The notes beneath the pieces are model-generated. The model searched no databases and was not told where the DNA came from. It saw only the letters and a program-made list of their open reading frames with translations. Positions 53,030 through 62,627 of a DNA stretch of 64,000 nt are shown here, piece by piece; positions within the stretch are counted from its first letter, which is position 1, and every line of letters begins with the position of its first letter. The translations under genes and the position numbers were made by a program. Source of the stretch: CAVOEB01 sp965249645 (GTDB taxonomy: Bacteria; Pseudomonadota; Alphaproteobacteria; UBA828; JAPUJA01); NCBI GenBank assembly GCA_965249645.1, contig CBDFML010000012.1, positions 434,001 through 498,000 of the forward strand. Direction: 5' to 3'.

Positions 53030-54643
53030 ATGGAGCAAACTGAAAGTGTGCCCAACGAGCGGTTCGATGCGATCGTCGTTGGTGCGGGCTTCGCCGGACT
53101 CTATATGCTCCACAAGTTGCGTGAAGCCGGGTTCGATGCCCGGCTCCTTGAGGCAGCGCCCGGCGTCGGCGGGACCTGGTATTGGAACCGCTATCCTGGC
53201 GCGCGCTGCGACATCGAGAGCATGCAGTATTCCTACCAGTTCGACGACGAACTGCAGCAGGAGTGGGAATGGTCCGAGCGATATGCGGCCCAGCCTGAAA
53301 TCCTCGCTTATATCGAACATGTCGTCGAACGTTTCGACCTGGAGCGCGACATCGATTTCGAGGTCCGGGTCGAAGCGGCACGGTTCGAGGAAGCGACTGA
53401 CGAATGGGTCGTCGTAACCGATACCGGGCGGTCGATCCGGGCGCGGTTTCTCATCATGGGAGTTGGGAATCTTTCGACCGCGATCGTGCCGCAATTCCAG
53501 GGGCACGAAGAATTTCGCGGGCCGATCTACCACACCGGACAATGGCCGACCGAGGGTGTCGATTTCACAGGCAAGCGGGTCGGCGTCATTGGCACCGGGT
53601 CCTCGGGGGTGCAGTCGATACCGCTCATCGCGGCTGAGGCCGATCACCTCTATGTCTACCAGCGCACGCCCAACTACGTCGTCCCGGTCCACAACCGGAA
53701 GCTGGAGCCCGAAGAGGTCGCACCGATCAAGGCCGACTACCTCGGATTTCGCGCGCGTGCGAATGCACAGTCAACAGCGTTCCTGTTTCCTGCTGACACC
53801 CGGTCGGCGCTCTCGCTGTCTGTGGAAGAGCGGAACAAGCGTTACGAGGAACAATGGGAAATCGGCGGTCTGCCGTTTATTGGGGCGTTCGGGGATCTGA
53901 TGACCAATAAGGCGGCCAATAAGACGGCCGCGGAATTTTGGCGCGGCAAAATCTGCGAGGTGGTCAAGGATCCCAAGATCGTCGATCTGCTCACGCCGGA
54001 CGCTGTCTTCAACTGCAAGCGGCTCGGTGTCGGCACCAACTATTATGAGACCTATAACCGCGATAATGTCACCCTGGTCGACATCAGAAAGACCGGCATA
54101 GAGCGGCTCACCCCCAACGGACTTCGCGTCGGGGGCGAGGATTACGCGCTCGATGCGATCGTTTGCGCGACCGGGTACGACGCGATGACCGGCAGCGTCA
54201 CCGGGATCAACATTACCGGGCGGGGCGGGGCGTCGATCAAGGATAAGTGGCGCGAAGGACCCAAGACTTTTCTCGGTTTGACCGTCAGCGGCTTTCCGAA
54301 CATGTTCAATATCTACGGCCCGGGCAGCCCGTCGGTGCTGGCGACTGCGACGACAGGCATCGAGCACCATGTCGAATGGGTCGCGGCCTGTCTGTCCTGG
54401 ATGCGCGAGAATGGTAAGGCCCGGATCGACGCGACCCCGGAAGCAGAAGCCGACTGGGGCGAGCAAGTCGCCGAAGCAGGCAGAGCCTCGCTGCGCACGG
54501 CTTGTGATTCCTGGTATGTCGGCTCTAACGTACCCGGCAAGGCACGGGTCTTCATGCCATATGTCGGCGGCTTCCCCAAGTACGTCGACATCTGCGAACG
54601 CGTCGCTGACGTCGGCTATGAGGGTTTCACGACAGCCAGCTAA
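53030..54643 (+). CDS. Baeyer-Villiger-type flavin monooxygenase
   Basis: This 537-aa protein has FAD-binding VVGAGFAGLYMLHKLRE, the Baeyer-Villiger fingerprint FRGPIYHTGQWP (FxGxxxHxxxWP) and NADPH-binding GTGSSGVQ. It would insert oxygen next to a ketone, or oxidise N or S; the substrate is unknown. ATG 53030 is chosen; GTG 53024 in the same frame is possible. It is a lone gene between degraded sequence blocks. Confidence 0.9.
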   Translation: MEQTESVPNERFDAIVVGAGFAGLYMLHKLREAGFDARLLEAAPGVGGTWYWNRYPGARCDIESMQYSYQFDDELQQEWEWSERYAAQPEILAYIEHVVERFDLERDIDFEVRVEAARFEEATDEWVVVTDTGRSIRARFLIMGVGNLSTAIVPQFQGHEEFRGPIYHTGQWPTEGVDFTGKRVGVIGTGSSGVQSIPLIAAEADHLYVYQRTPNYVVPVHNRKLEPEEVAPIKADYLGFRARANAQSTAFLFPADTRSALSLSVEERNKRYEEQWEIGGLPFIGAFGDLMTNKAANKTAAEFWRGKICEVVKDPKIVDLLTPDAVFNCKRLGVGTNYYETYNRDNVTLVDIRKTGIERLTPNGLRVGGEDYALDAIVCATGYDAMTGSVTGINITGRGGASIKDKWREGPKTFLGLTVSGFPNMFNIYGPGSPSVLATATTGIEHHVEWVAACLSWMRENGKARIDATPEAEADWGEQVAEAGRASLRTACDSWYVGSNVPGKARVFMPYVGGFPKYVDICERVADVGYEGFTTAS

Positions 54644-54770
54644 TTGTGTGGCGCACCATCAGGCCGTCGGCCTACCCATGGGCCTCGGGGCTATCATTCG
54701 GTGTCTAAGGCATCCCGTACTTGATCGAATCCAATGGCCAAAATCGATATCGGCCGACGTCCGAATTTGA

Positions 54771-55035
54771 TGCAGTGGACGGCTCCCACCCGAAGGCATC
54801 TAGGGGCCAAAAGGCTGGTTTTCATGAGCCACAGGGAATCAGGAGCCGTCAACGGACGAAGTCATCACGAATGGTGTTGATCTTGCGAAGAACGTGTTTC
54901 AGGTCCACGGCGTTGACGCTGAGTGTGGCGTGGTCGTCCGCTGACAGTTGAGGCAAGGTCAGGCGCTGCCCTTCTTCAGGAAGCCGCCGGCCTGGTTGGC
55001 ATGGAGGCATGCGAGCCCGCAAAACGCCAAGGCTT
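54771..55035 (+). mobile_element. IS110-family remnant
   Basis: From 54867 the plus strand reads NGVDLAKNVFQVHGVDAE and CGVVVR, then TGA (54942-54944), then QLRQGQALPFF and, after a frameshift, GLVGMEAC. These are the DEDD-transposase N-terminal motifs of IS110 (GVDLAKNVFQ; GMEAC). Both a stop and a shift disrupt it, and the rest is missing. The left part 54771-54866, with GGCTCC and GGAGCC, looks like the non-coding left end. The wider gap 54644-55166 shows no other gene. Confidence 0.75.
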
Positions 55036-55166
55036 AGATCGGGAGATCACTCTGGTGCGCGGGGTAAAATCGCGCAATAGTCTGCGGCGGGGTCGTGGCG
55101 ACGGCTTCTCCCGGTTTAAAGTGTGTCGTTGGCCATCGCGAACGCGGCAGATTGGAGATAGACATC

Positions 55167-56573
55167 ATGACGGAGCATCCCGCTCGCAACGTCTCCCTCG
55201 AGGAGATGGACACGGCAAGCCATATTCATCCCTACAGCTCGCTGGCCGACAACCTGGTCACCGGTCCGAGAATCATGGCCGAGGCCGACCGCATTACTGT
55301 GACGGACAATAAGGGCAATCAGTGCATCGACGCCATGGCCGCGCTCTGGTGCGTCAACATCGGCTACAGCCGAAACGAGATTGCGGATGCGGTCAGCGAG
55401 CAGATGCGCAAGATGAGCTTCTTCCACAGCTTCGCCGCGACGTCGAACGAACCCGCGATTCGCCTGGCCGATTGGCTGCTTGGATTGCTGCCCGACAATA
55501 TGAGCAAGGTCTTCTTCGGCAACACGGGCTCGGACGCAAATGATACGAATGTGAAATTCGTCTGGTACTACAACAACCTGCGCGGCATGCCCCTCAAGAA
55601 GAAGATCATCGCGCGCCAGCGTGGCTATCACGGCGGGACCGTCGTAGCGGCCAGCCTGACGGGCCTGCCGCTGCTTCATAACGCCTTCGATCTGCCGATC
55701 AACGGGATCATTCACACCCTGCCCAACCACTATTACCGGCAGGCGGAGCCGGGCGTGAGCGAGCTGGAATTTTCCAGGCATCTTGCCGCCGAACTCGACG
55801 CCATGATCGAACGCGAGGGCCCTGACACGGTCGCCGCCTTCATCGCCGAGCCCGTCATGGGGGCGGGCGGCGTGATCACACCACCGGAAAACTACTTCCC
55901 CGAGATTCAGAAGGTACTCGACAAGCACGACGTGCTGATGATTGCCGACGAGGTGATTTGCGGCTTCGGGCGCACGGGCAAGTGGTTCGGAAGCTACACC
56001 TACGACATCAAGCCCGACCTCATGACCTTGGCCAAGGGCCTGACCAGCGCCTATATCCCGATGTCGGCTTCGATCGTATCGGAGAAGGTCTGGAAGGTGC
56101 TCGTCGATGGCTCGCCGACGGTCGGGCCATTCGGCCACGGCATGACTTACGGCGCCCACCCCGTTGCCGCGGCCGCGGCGCTTGCCAATCTCGACATTCT
56201 CGAGGGCGAAGACCTGGTCGGCAATTCAGAACGCGTCGGCGCCTATCTGCAGGCGCAGCTCCGGGAAAAATTCACGGATCATCCGCTGGTCGGCGAAATC
56301 CGGGGCCGCGGCCTGATTGCCGCCATCGAGTTCGTCAAGAACAAGGAGACCAAGGAAGAGTTCGACATGGGCGTCAAGATCGGCATTAAGCTGATGGCTG
56401 CCTGCTTGGACGAGGGGTTGAACATTCAGGCGCTGCTGGGAACGAACTCGACGGCCTTCTCGCCGCCGCTGGTGGTCACGGAATCCGATATCGACGAGAT
56501 CCTGGCGCGCTACAGCCGTGGGCTCGACAAGGTGTTTTCGAACCTCAAGAGCGAGGGTCTCTGGGGCGACTGA
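55167..56573 (+). CDS. Class III aminotransferase
   Basis: This 468-aa PLP enzyme has the PLP Lys in TLAKGLTSAYIPMSASIV, AEPVMGAGGVITPPENYF and DEVICGFGRTGKWFG. It has a complete C-terminus (TAFSPPLVVTESDIDEILAR), unlike the relative at 45267. It is similar to omega-amino acid or polyamine aminotransferases. ATG 55167 has GGAG upstream. RidA, encoded convergent next door, removes the reactive enamine products of PLP enzymes. Confidence 0.9.
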   Translation: MTEHPARNVSLEEMDTASHIHPYSSLADNLVTGPRIMAEADRITVTDNKGNQCIDAMAALWCVNIGYSRNEIADAVSEQMRKMSFFHSFAATSNEPAIRLADWLLGLLPDNMSKVFFGNTGSDANDTNVKFVWYYNNLRGMPLKKKIIARQRGYHGGTVVAASLTGLPLLHNAFDLPINGIIHTLPNHYYRQAEPGVSELEFSRHLAAELDAMIEREGPDTVAAFIAEPVMGAGGVITPPENYFPEIQKVLDKHDVLMIADEVICGFGRTGKWFGSYTYDIKPDLMTLAKGLTSAYIPMSASIVSEKVWKVLVDGSPTVGPFGHGMTYGAHPVAAAAALANLDILEGEDLVGNSERVGAYLQAQLREKFTDHPLVGEIRGRGLIAAIEFVKNKETKEEFDMGVKIGIKLMAACLDEGLNIQALLGTNSTAFSPPLVVTESDIDEILARYSRGLDKVFSNLKSEGLWGD

Positions 56574-56695
56574 CGCGTCGAGAGTCTGATCGGGAAGCGG
56601 TGGCGTCGGTAAGCAATTTTCTGCATGCACCGAACGTATCAAGCCAATACGCGATTACCCGTGAGTTAAATTGACAAGCCCCCTTGATCGACCAA

Positions 56696-57088
56696 TCAGG
56701 CTTGCGGCTTGTAGGCGACCACCTCGATTTCGAGGCGAACATCGACCAATAAATTGCTGACGACGGCGGACCGAGCGGGCGGGTCGTCGGGAAAATACTC
56801 GCCGTAGACCGTATTGAAGCCCGGAAAATCGGTCCGGTCCCGGAGCCAGACCATCGCCTTGACCACGTCGGACAGGTCGCAATCCGCCTCGGTCAGGATC
56901 TCCCTTATCTGATCGAGGGCCACGCGGGTTTGTTCCTCGATCGTCCCTGACGTCATCGGCTCACCATCTTCGAAGGGCACCTGGCCGGTCAGAAAGACGA
57001 AATCTCCGGCCCGAACCGCCCTCGAAAGAGAGAGCCTGCGCCCTCCTATGATCAGAGGTTCACCGATAATCTCCGCTCGCTTTTTCAT
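56696..57088 (-). CDS. RidA-family protein
   Basis: This 130-aa protein has the RidA trimer signature with the key Arg in DPPARSAVVSNLLVDVRLEI, and GDFVFLTGQVPFEDGE. It probably hydrolyses enamine/imine intermediates formed by the nearby aminotransferase. The ATG at 57086-57088 is chosen; the longer upstream frame has no homology. Confidence 0.85.
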   Translation of the reverse strand: MKKRAEIIGEPLIIGGRRLSLSRAVRAGDFVFLTGQVPFEDGEPMTSGTIEEQTRVALDQIREILTEADCDLSDVVKAMVWLRDRTDFPGFNTVYGEYFPDDPPARSAVVSNLLVDVRLEIEVVAYKPQA

Positions 57089-57311
57089 AGTTCGGTCTCT
57101 CTGGCCGTGATCCTGACCGGGTGCGAACCCGACCGGATCACCACAATCGTCCTTGTGCGACTTGATACGGAATTCACCCCAAGCTTCGAAACATACTGAA
57201 CTCTTGGTCGCCTGCAAAAGCAAACCGCGCGACGCCCTCGGCCTCAGCGATTAAAGGCAACATCAGAGGAGAGGAAACATGTTGGAATTGATCCGCACGT
57301 CGAGCGAGCCG

Positions 57312-57528
57312 ATGGCTAATCCCATCGTGATGCGCCAGGCGACATCGATGGCACCGGTCATCCGATCATCCGCTTTGTCCCGGTTTCCTTGACGCGGGAT
57401 GCAGGAATTGGTCACATTGACAGAAGAATTTCGAATTATTTTGAAGAATTTGAATGGCCTCTGCCATAGCGACGGACGACTCCTCCTACCGCATCAAACC
57501 GCCTGACAACTCTGATGGCCCGATGCCG
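57312..57528 (+). repeat. Direct repeat copy A (217 bp)
   Basis: It matches 58460-58673 closely, with scattered substitutions and one three-base insertion. It includes the upstream leader and the first 25 codons of the phytanoyl-CoA dioxygenase gene. In this copy the reading frame starts at ATG 57454 and breaks off at 57528, where it meets an SDR-like 3' fragment. Confidence 0.9.
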
Positions 57529-57620
57529 AGAACGAGGCGATGGGCGGGCAGGTCATCGACTTCGTCAACGCATCTTCACCCATGGGGCGGATCGGCATGG
57601 TGCGCGAATGCGCCTCCTCG
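57454..57620 (+). pseudogene. Fused fragments: PhyH 5' end joined to an SDR 3' end
   Basis: Positions 57454-57528 encode MASAIATDDSSYRIKPP... like the start of the intact PhyH at 58602. From 57530, in another frame, AENEAMGGQVIDFVNASSPM then GRIGMVRECASSIL matches the C-terminal region of an SDR (compare NYINADCPLGRIGHVDETTG in the intact gene). This is the scar of a deletion between tandem copies of an SDR-PhyH pair. Confidence 0.75.
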
Positions 57621-57650
57621 ATCCTTGACAGAGGCGTGGAGGGCGCGACC

Positions 57651-58421
57651 ATGGGCATGCAGCTTGATTTTTCCGGTAAACGGGTGCTGGTCACCGGCAG
57701 CACCAAAGGCATCGGGCGCGGCGCCGCCGAGGGCTTCCACGAGCTTGGCGCGAGCGTTGCGATCAACGGCCGAACTGCCGAGACCGTGGCGCAGACGATC
57801 GAGGAGATGGGCGGCGGCGAACGGCTGATCGCGGCGCCGGGCGACCTGTCGTCGGTGGCGGGGGTCGACAAGACCGTATCAGCGGCGATTGCCGAGCTCG
57901 GCGGGCTCGATGTGCTGGTCAACAACGCGGGACGCGGCGACGACCGCCCCATCGACGGGATCGACGAGGACTACTGGCAGATGATGATCGACCTCAATCT
58001 CAAGGGCGCCTTCTTTACCGCCCAGGCCTGCGTGCCGGCGCTCAAGGAATCCCGCGGCAACATCATAAATATCGCGTCGATGATGGGGGTGATGGGCGGG
58101 CCCGAGGGTTTGATCGTCTATTGCACGACCAAAGGTGCCATGATCCAGATGACCCGGATGATGGCGCTCGATCTCTCGCGCGACGGGGTGCGGGTCAACA
58201 ATCTCTGCCCCGGCTGGATCGACACGCCGATGATCCAGAACGAGAACCAGATCGCCGGCGACGATGCCCTCTTGAATTACATCAACGCCGATTGTCCGCT
58301 GGGGCGGATCGGCCATGTGGATGAAACCACGGGCGCCATCCTCTACTTCGCATCGCACAACGCGGGCTATACCACGGGTGCAACCCTGGTCGCCGACGGC
58401 GGCATCTCCGCAGGGCGCTAG
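57651..58421 (+). CDS. Short-chain dehydrogenase/reductase (intact copy)
   Basis: This 256-aa SDR has TGSTKGIGRGAAEGF, NNAGRGDDR, catalytic Ser in NIASMMGVM, YCTTKGA (Tyr/Lys) and C-terminal GATLVADGGISAGR. The ATG at 57651 is chosen; the in-frame codons 57540-57650 belong to the upstream SDR remnant. It lies just before the PhyH gene and within the repeat-flanked segment, so the two probably act on one substrate. Confidence 0.87.
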   Translation: MGMQLDFSGKRVLVTGSTKGIGRGAAEGFHELGASVAINGRTAETVAQTIEEMGGGERLIAAPGDLSSVAGVDKTVSAAIAELGGLDVLVNNAGRGDDRPIDGIDEDYWQMMIDLNLKGAFFTAQACVPALKESRGNIINIASMMGVMGGPEGLIVYCTTKGAMIQMTRMMALDLSRDGVRVNNLCPGWIDTPMIQNENQIAGDDALLNYINADCPLGRIGHVDETTGAILYFASHNAGYTTGATLVADGGISAGR

Positions 58422-58459
58422 CACGCCCGCGAATATCCGCGCCAGCCTCCGTCGAAGGC

Positions 58460-58673
58460 ATGGCCAATCCCTTCGTGATACGCTAGGCGACATCGATGGC
58501 GCCGGCCACCCGATCATCCGCTTTGTCTCGGTTTCCTTGACGCGGGATGCAAGAATTGGTCACATTGACAGAAGAATTTTGGATTATTTCGAAGGATTTT
58601 CATGGCCTCTGCCATATCGACGGACGACTCCTATCGCATCAAACCGCCTAGCAGCTTTGACGGTCCGATGCCG
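58460..58673 (+). repeat. Direct repeat copy B (214 bp)
   Basis: It is the leader and 5' end of the intact PhyH gene; its partner is 57312-57528. The copies bracket the SDR gene with about 1.15 kb between equivalent points. Confidence 0.9.
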
Positions 58674-59501
58674 CCGTCCTATGAGTTGGATGCGGACCAC
58701 GGGGTGCCGGAAGCCGCGATCGAACAGTTCGAGGCCGACGGCGCGCTTTGTCTGCGTAATGTGATGGATGGCGAGACCATCAACGCGCTCAGGGATGAGA
58801 TCGATTATGCCGTCGCTCATCCCAGCCCCGAGACGCGGACGGTCAAGACACCGGGCGACCCCAAGATCTTTTATTATGAGTTCGATCTGTGGCGCCGCCA
58901 CCCGATTTTGCGCAAGGTTCTGTTCGAGAGCCATATAGCGGACGTCGGCATGGCGCTGATGCGCTCGAAGAACGTGTCTCTCCACTACACCAACACATTC
59001 GTCAAGGATGGCGGCGCCTCGGATAAGCCGACACCTTGGCACGAAGACGCCTCGTATCACCGGATCATGGGCAAGAACGCCATCGCCATCTTTTTGGCCC
59101 ACGACCATATGCCCGCGGAGACCACACTGAAATTTAAGCAGGGCTCTAATCGACGTGACGAACCGATCTATATGGGCTCGACCTTTACGAAGGGAGCCGA
59201 ATACGGGGAATGGATGGAAGACCATGTGCCGATGCCGCCCCAGGAAGAACTCGATCGGCGATTTAAGACGATCTATTGGGAGGTCTTCCCCGGCGACACC
59301 CTGGTCTTTACCCAACGCACCCTGCATGCGGACCCTGCCAATACGCTGAAGACCCGACGCCACGCGACCTCGTTTAATCTCATCGGCGATGGCGTCGGTT
59401 ACGACGCCCGGCCCGGGCCCGTGGATGTGCCGGGCGGCCTCGATCCCGACCTTGCCCACGGCGCACCGCCCACGGGCAAGCTCTTCCCAAAGTTGCGCTG
59501 A
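58602..59501 (+). CDS. Phytanoyl-CoA dioxygenase (PhyH) family protein
   Basis: This 299-aa Fe(II)/2OG enzyme has the HxD metal site in PWHEDASYHRI, the distal His in RTLHADPANT and an Arg in TRRHATSFNLIGD for 2-oxoglutarate. The substrate is unknown. It follows the SDR gene by 180 bp of repeated leader. A partial second copy of its 5' end lies at 57454. Confidence 0.87.
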   Translation: MASAISTDDSYRIKPPSSFDGPMPPSYELDADHGVPEAAIEQFEADGALCLRNVMDGETINALRDEIDYAVAHPSPETRTVKTPGDPKIFYYEFDLWRRHPILRKVLFESHIADVGMALMRSKNVSLHYTNTFVKDGGASDKPTPWHEDASYHRIMGKNAIAIFLAHDHMPAETTLKFKQGSNRRDEPIYMGSTFTKGAEYGEWMEDHVPMPPQEELDRRFKTIYWEVFPGDTLVFTQRTLHADPANTLKTRRHATSFNLIGDGVGYDARPGPVDVPGGLDPDLAHGAPPTGKLFPKLR

Positions 59502-59856
59502 ACCCGCCCGAGCGAGGGCATCCGGGTGAACATTGTCAGATTAACCGAGCGTGATCGGGCTATTCAAAGCTGTTCAGACTCTTATGCGGCGAGTTGACGC
59601 CATTCGCTCAGCGCGGCAGAGCGGCTCTGTTCGAACAGTTCTCTACGGACCAAGCGACGGTCCTGGTTGAAGCAAGTGCGCATGTGCGGAAACCGCGAAA
59701 GCTTCCTTTCAGGCTCAAGCCGGATTGGACTGACACGGTCCGTTTGAATAAAAAATTTTTAATTTGACTGACCCTGCGGTTTAATCGCGAGCGAGGCGGA
59801 CGGCGTCCTGCCGTGCGCTCGATACCGTAACCGCCCGTCGGCCGCAGGATGCCGCG
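59502..59856. other. Intergenic region, 355 bp
   Basis: No gene was recognised. Near 59745-59765 there is an AT-only tract (AAAAAATTTTTAA) that may be part of the dipeptidase promoter. A short minus-strand frame (about 59584-59690, ending SEWRQLAA) has no known family. Confidence 0.4.
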
Positions 59857-60867
59857 ATGCCAGAGAGCAACCGATCCCCGACGCCGTGCGGCCTCGTCAT
59901 CGACGGGCTGCAATACTGCAGCTGGTCGCCCGAGATTTTCCGCGAATTGGAAGAGGGCGGTGTGAGCGCGATTCACGTCACCGTCTGCTACTGGGAGAAT
60001 TTTCAGGAGACCGTGACGAACATCAACCGCTGGAACCGGTGGTTCGAGCTCTACCCCGATCGCCTCATGCCGGTGCGCATCGCCGACGATGTGCGGCGCG
60101 CCCAAGCCGAAGGAAAGACCGGGATCGTTTTCGGCTTTCAGAACTGCTCGCCGATCGAGGATGACATCGAACGGGTCTCGACCCTTCACGACTTGGGCGC
60201 ACGCTTCATGCAGCTCAGCTACAACAACCAAAGTCTGCTTGCCACCGGCTGCTATGAGGCGGAGGATTCGGGCATCACGCGTTTCGGCCGAGAGGTCATC
60301 GCCGAGATGAACCGGGTCGGTCTTGTCGTCGACATGTCCCACAGCGCCGAGCACTCGACGCTCCAGGCCATCGAGATTTCCACCCGCCCCATTGCGATCA
60401 GCCACGCCAACCCGTCGGCATGGCATCCCGCGCCGCGCAACAAGTCGGAAACCGTGCTCAGGGCGCTGGCCGAGAGCGGTGGTATGCTGGGGTTAAGTCT
60501 TTATCCCCATCATCTGGCGGGTGGCTCAGCCTGCACCTTGGAGGCGTTCGGCGCCATGGTGGCACGAACCGTTGACGTGATGGGGATCGATCACGTTGGC
60601 ATCGGTTCGGACCTCTGCCAGGGTCAGGACGACAGCGTGGTCGAATGGATGCGCAACGGCCGGTGGCGCAGAATGCCCGATTTGAAGGCGGCGGATCGCC
60701 CGCGTTGGCCCGAGCCGCTTGCCTGGTTCGCGTCGAACCGGGATATCGCTAATGTCGCGGGCGAGTTGGCTGCGACCGGATTCGCGCCGGAAGAGGTCGC
60801 AAAAATCATGGGCGGGAACTGGCTTGCCTTCTTTGAGCGTTCCTTTGGTCCCGCGACGATCTCGTAA
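59857..60867 (+). CDS. Membrane dipeptidase (M19) family protein lacking the HxD motif
   Basis: This 336-aa amidohydrolase-fold protein is of the renal dipeptidase family (VFGFQNCSPIEDD, MSHSAEHSTLQAIE, SHANPSAWHP, GIDHVGIGSDLC). The N-terminal zinc ligand motif, usually DGHxD, reads IDGLQYCSW, so two metal ligands are missing. The enzyme may use one metal or have another substrate. It begins a run of plus-strand genes continuing to the amidase. Confidence 0.82.
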   Translation: MPESNRSPTPCGLVIDGLQYCSWSPEIFRELEEGGVSAIHVTVCYWENFQETVTNINRWNRWFELYPDRLMPVRIADDVRRAQAEGKTGIVFGFQNCSPIEDDIERVSTLHDLGARFMQLSYNNQSLLATGCYEAEDSGITRFGREVIAEMNRVGLVVDMSHSAEHSTLQAIEISTRPIAISHANPSAWHPAPRNKSETVLRALAESGGMLGLSLYPHHLAGGSACTLEAFGAMVARTVDVMGIDHVGIGSDLCQGQDDSVVEWMRNGRWRRMPDLKAADRPRWPEPLAWFASNRDIANVAGELAATGFAPEEVAKIMGGNWLAFFERSFGPATIS

Positions 60868-60884
60868 GCAAATCGTACCCCCCC

Positions 60885-62627
60885 ATGTGCGCTTCTGAAA
60901 CATCCACCACGCCGCTCACCGGTTCCGCCCGTCCCGACGCCGGCGACGGGCTTTCACGCCGCCCGCCCGGCAGCGTGATGCGCCTGGCGCGCCTCGGCTC
61001 CTTCCACCCGACCCGCATCAGCTTCGTGCGCTCCCTGATTCGCCGCATGCATCGTGAGGGCTGGTCAATCGAGCGCGACCGGTTCGATCTTGACGCCGAC
61101 GGCTACGGCATGGCCGTCTACCGTGCTGCAACGCCGTTCGGCACGTTCAGCCTCGTCGCCTTTTCCCGTTATCTCCCGCCCGAAAACCGCACCGACCGGG
61201 TCATCGCGGAGGAATGGGACGCGAGCTTCGTCCTGATCGAAGGCCGCCCTGACGATGCCATGATCGCCCGCCTCGAAGTCACCGTGCCGCTTCAGGAGGC
61301 GGGCCATTACGAGGCCGGTGAGTTTGTGCTGAGCCGGGCCAACAAGAGTACCCGGCTGTTCGATTACGTCGTCGACTGCCTGGCCCGGGGGCAGCAACTC
61401 GCATCCGGTCGCCTCTCCGAGATCGGCTATCTGATGCGCACCACGGCGGTCTACGGCAACGGCAAGTTCGGTCTGGCAGATCGGCTAAAGCTCCACGAAG
61501 GCCCCGTGCTTAACCGTCCCTTTCAGGCAGAGTTCCTCACCGTTTATATGATTCGCCACTTTACCCTCGATCTGGTCGATCACATCGCCGCCGCGCGCAG
61601 CCCGGCGAGTGCGGTGATGCTCGAGCCCTTGCTCCGGCGCTCGCTCGGAATCGGTAACGCGACCGGTCTCGGTATGGCGCCTTTCCTGGTCAGCCATCCG
61701 ACCCTGATCCATCGCTGGATCTGGGCCCGCGAGACGGCAATCGCGCGAGTTTGTGCGGTGACGCGGGCAAGCCCCGCCTGTATCGAACGGTTTCGGGATT
61801 TGCTCGCCCGTGCGCGGGCCCATATCGACGGATGGCGCACCGACGATGCTCGCTTCGCGGCCCGAATCACGGTCTTACGGCGCGAATTCGTGGACCTCGA
61901 TGCCTGGCTCGATGGCGCAGGCAAGGCGGTGTTCGAGACCGACCGTCCTTGGCAGACGCTCGTCGCATGGTCGGAAGAAATCGCTTCCGTTGAGATGCAG
62001 GAATTGGTCAACAGTCTCCTTCTCGAGCCCTATCCGGATCTGGTCGACGAACTGGAGGAGACCATGGGCGATCCTGAGAATTCGGCGCTTTCCCCCAGCA
62101 TGACCGTCGCGGCGCTCAAAGCGCTGATCGAGACCGACTATGGCTGGGCCCTCGACATGGATTTTGACAGGCCCGAGTCCCAACACCTCTTCTGGTACGT
62201 CTCCCAAGAGAAACTCGAGCCCCGTCTTGGCGAGCGTTACAACGAGCCGGGTGCCGAGAAGGAAATGCGCACCGAAGTCGCCCGCGATGTCGCCGCGCTT
62301 TTCGGCACCCTCCGCGACACCGTGACCGCCGATCCCGATATGAGCGTCGCCGAATTTCTCTTGCGCCATCCCGGCCTGCGTCACATCGCTCGTCGCGTAC
62401 AAACCTTGCGCGTCTATCCCTATGGGGAGATCCGCGACAATCTTTTGGACCGTGATTGCATCGCGATCGATCTATTGCGCTGCAAGCTGTCTTTCTTCGG
62501 TGCCTGCAAGTTCGATCCCAAGTCCGACCGCTGGCTTCGCGTTACCCTGTTTCAGGGCGCTCCGCTGGTGGATGAACTGCCCCGGGCAGACGCCGACGAC
62601 TGGGCGTTTCCCGCTATGCCCTCATGA
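60885..62627 (+). CDS. Uncharacterised 580-aa protein next to DUF3726
   Basis: No family was recognised. The protein is soluble, rich in charged residues, with no obvious catalytic motif. Conserved-looking stretches are MRLARLGSFHPTRISFVRSL and EEWDASFVLIEGRPDDAMIA. It starts 17 bp after the dipeptidase and overlaps the DUF3726 gene by 4 bp (ATGA), so the three are likely cotranscribed and functionally linked. Confidence 0.6.
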   Translation: MCASETSTTPLTGSARPDAGDGLSRRPPGSVMRLARLGSFHPTRISFVRSLIRRMHREGWSIERDRFDLDADGYGMAVYRAATPFGTFSLVAFSRYLPPENRTDRVIAEEWDASFVLIEGRPDDAMIARLEVTVPLQEAGHYEAGEFVLSRANKSTRLFDYVVDCLARGQQLASGRLSEIGYLMRTTAVYGNGKFGLADRLKLHEGPVLNRPFQAEFLTVYMIRHFTLDLVDHIAAARSPASAVMLEPLLRRSLGIGNATGLGMAPFLVSHPTLIHRWIWARETAIARVCAVTRASPACIERFRDLLARARAHIDGWRTDDARFAARITVLRREFVDLDAWLDGAGKAVFETDRPWQTLVAWSEEIASVEMQELVNSLLLEPYPDLVDELEETMGDPENSALSPSMTVAALKALIETDYGWALDMDFDRPESQHLFWYVSQEKLEPRLGERYNEPGAEKEMRTEVARDVAALFGTLRDTVTADPDMSVAEFLLRHPGLRHIARRVQTLRVYPYGEIRDNLLDRDCIAIDLLRCKLSFFGACKFDPKSDRWLRVTLFQGAPLVDELPRADADDWAFPAMPS

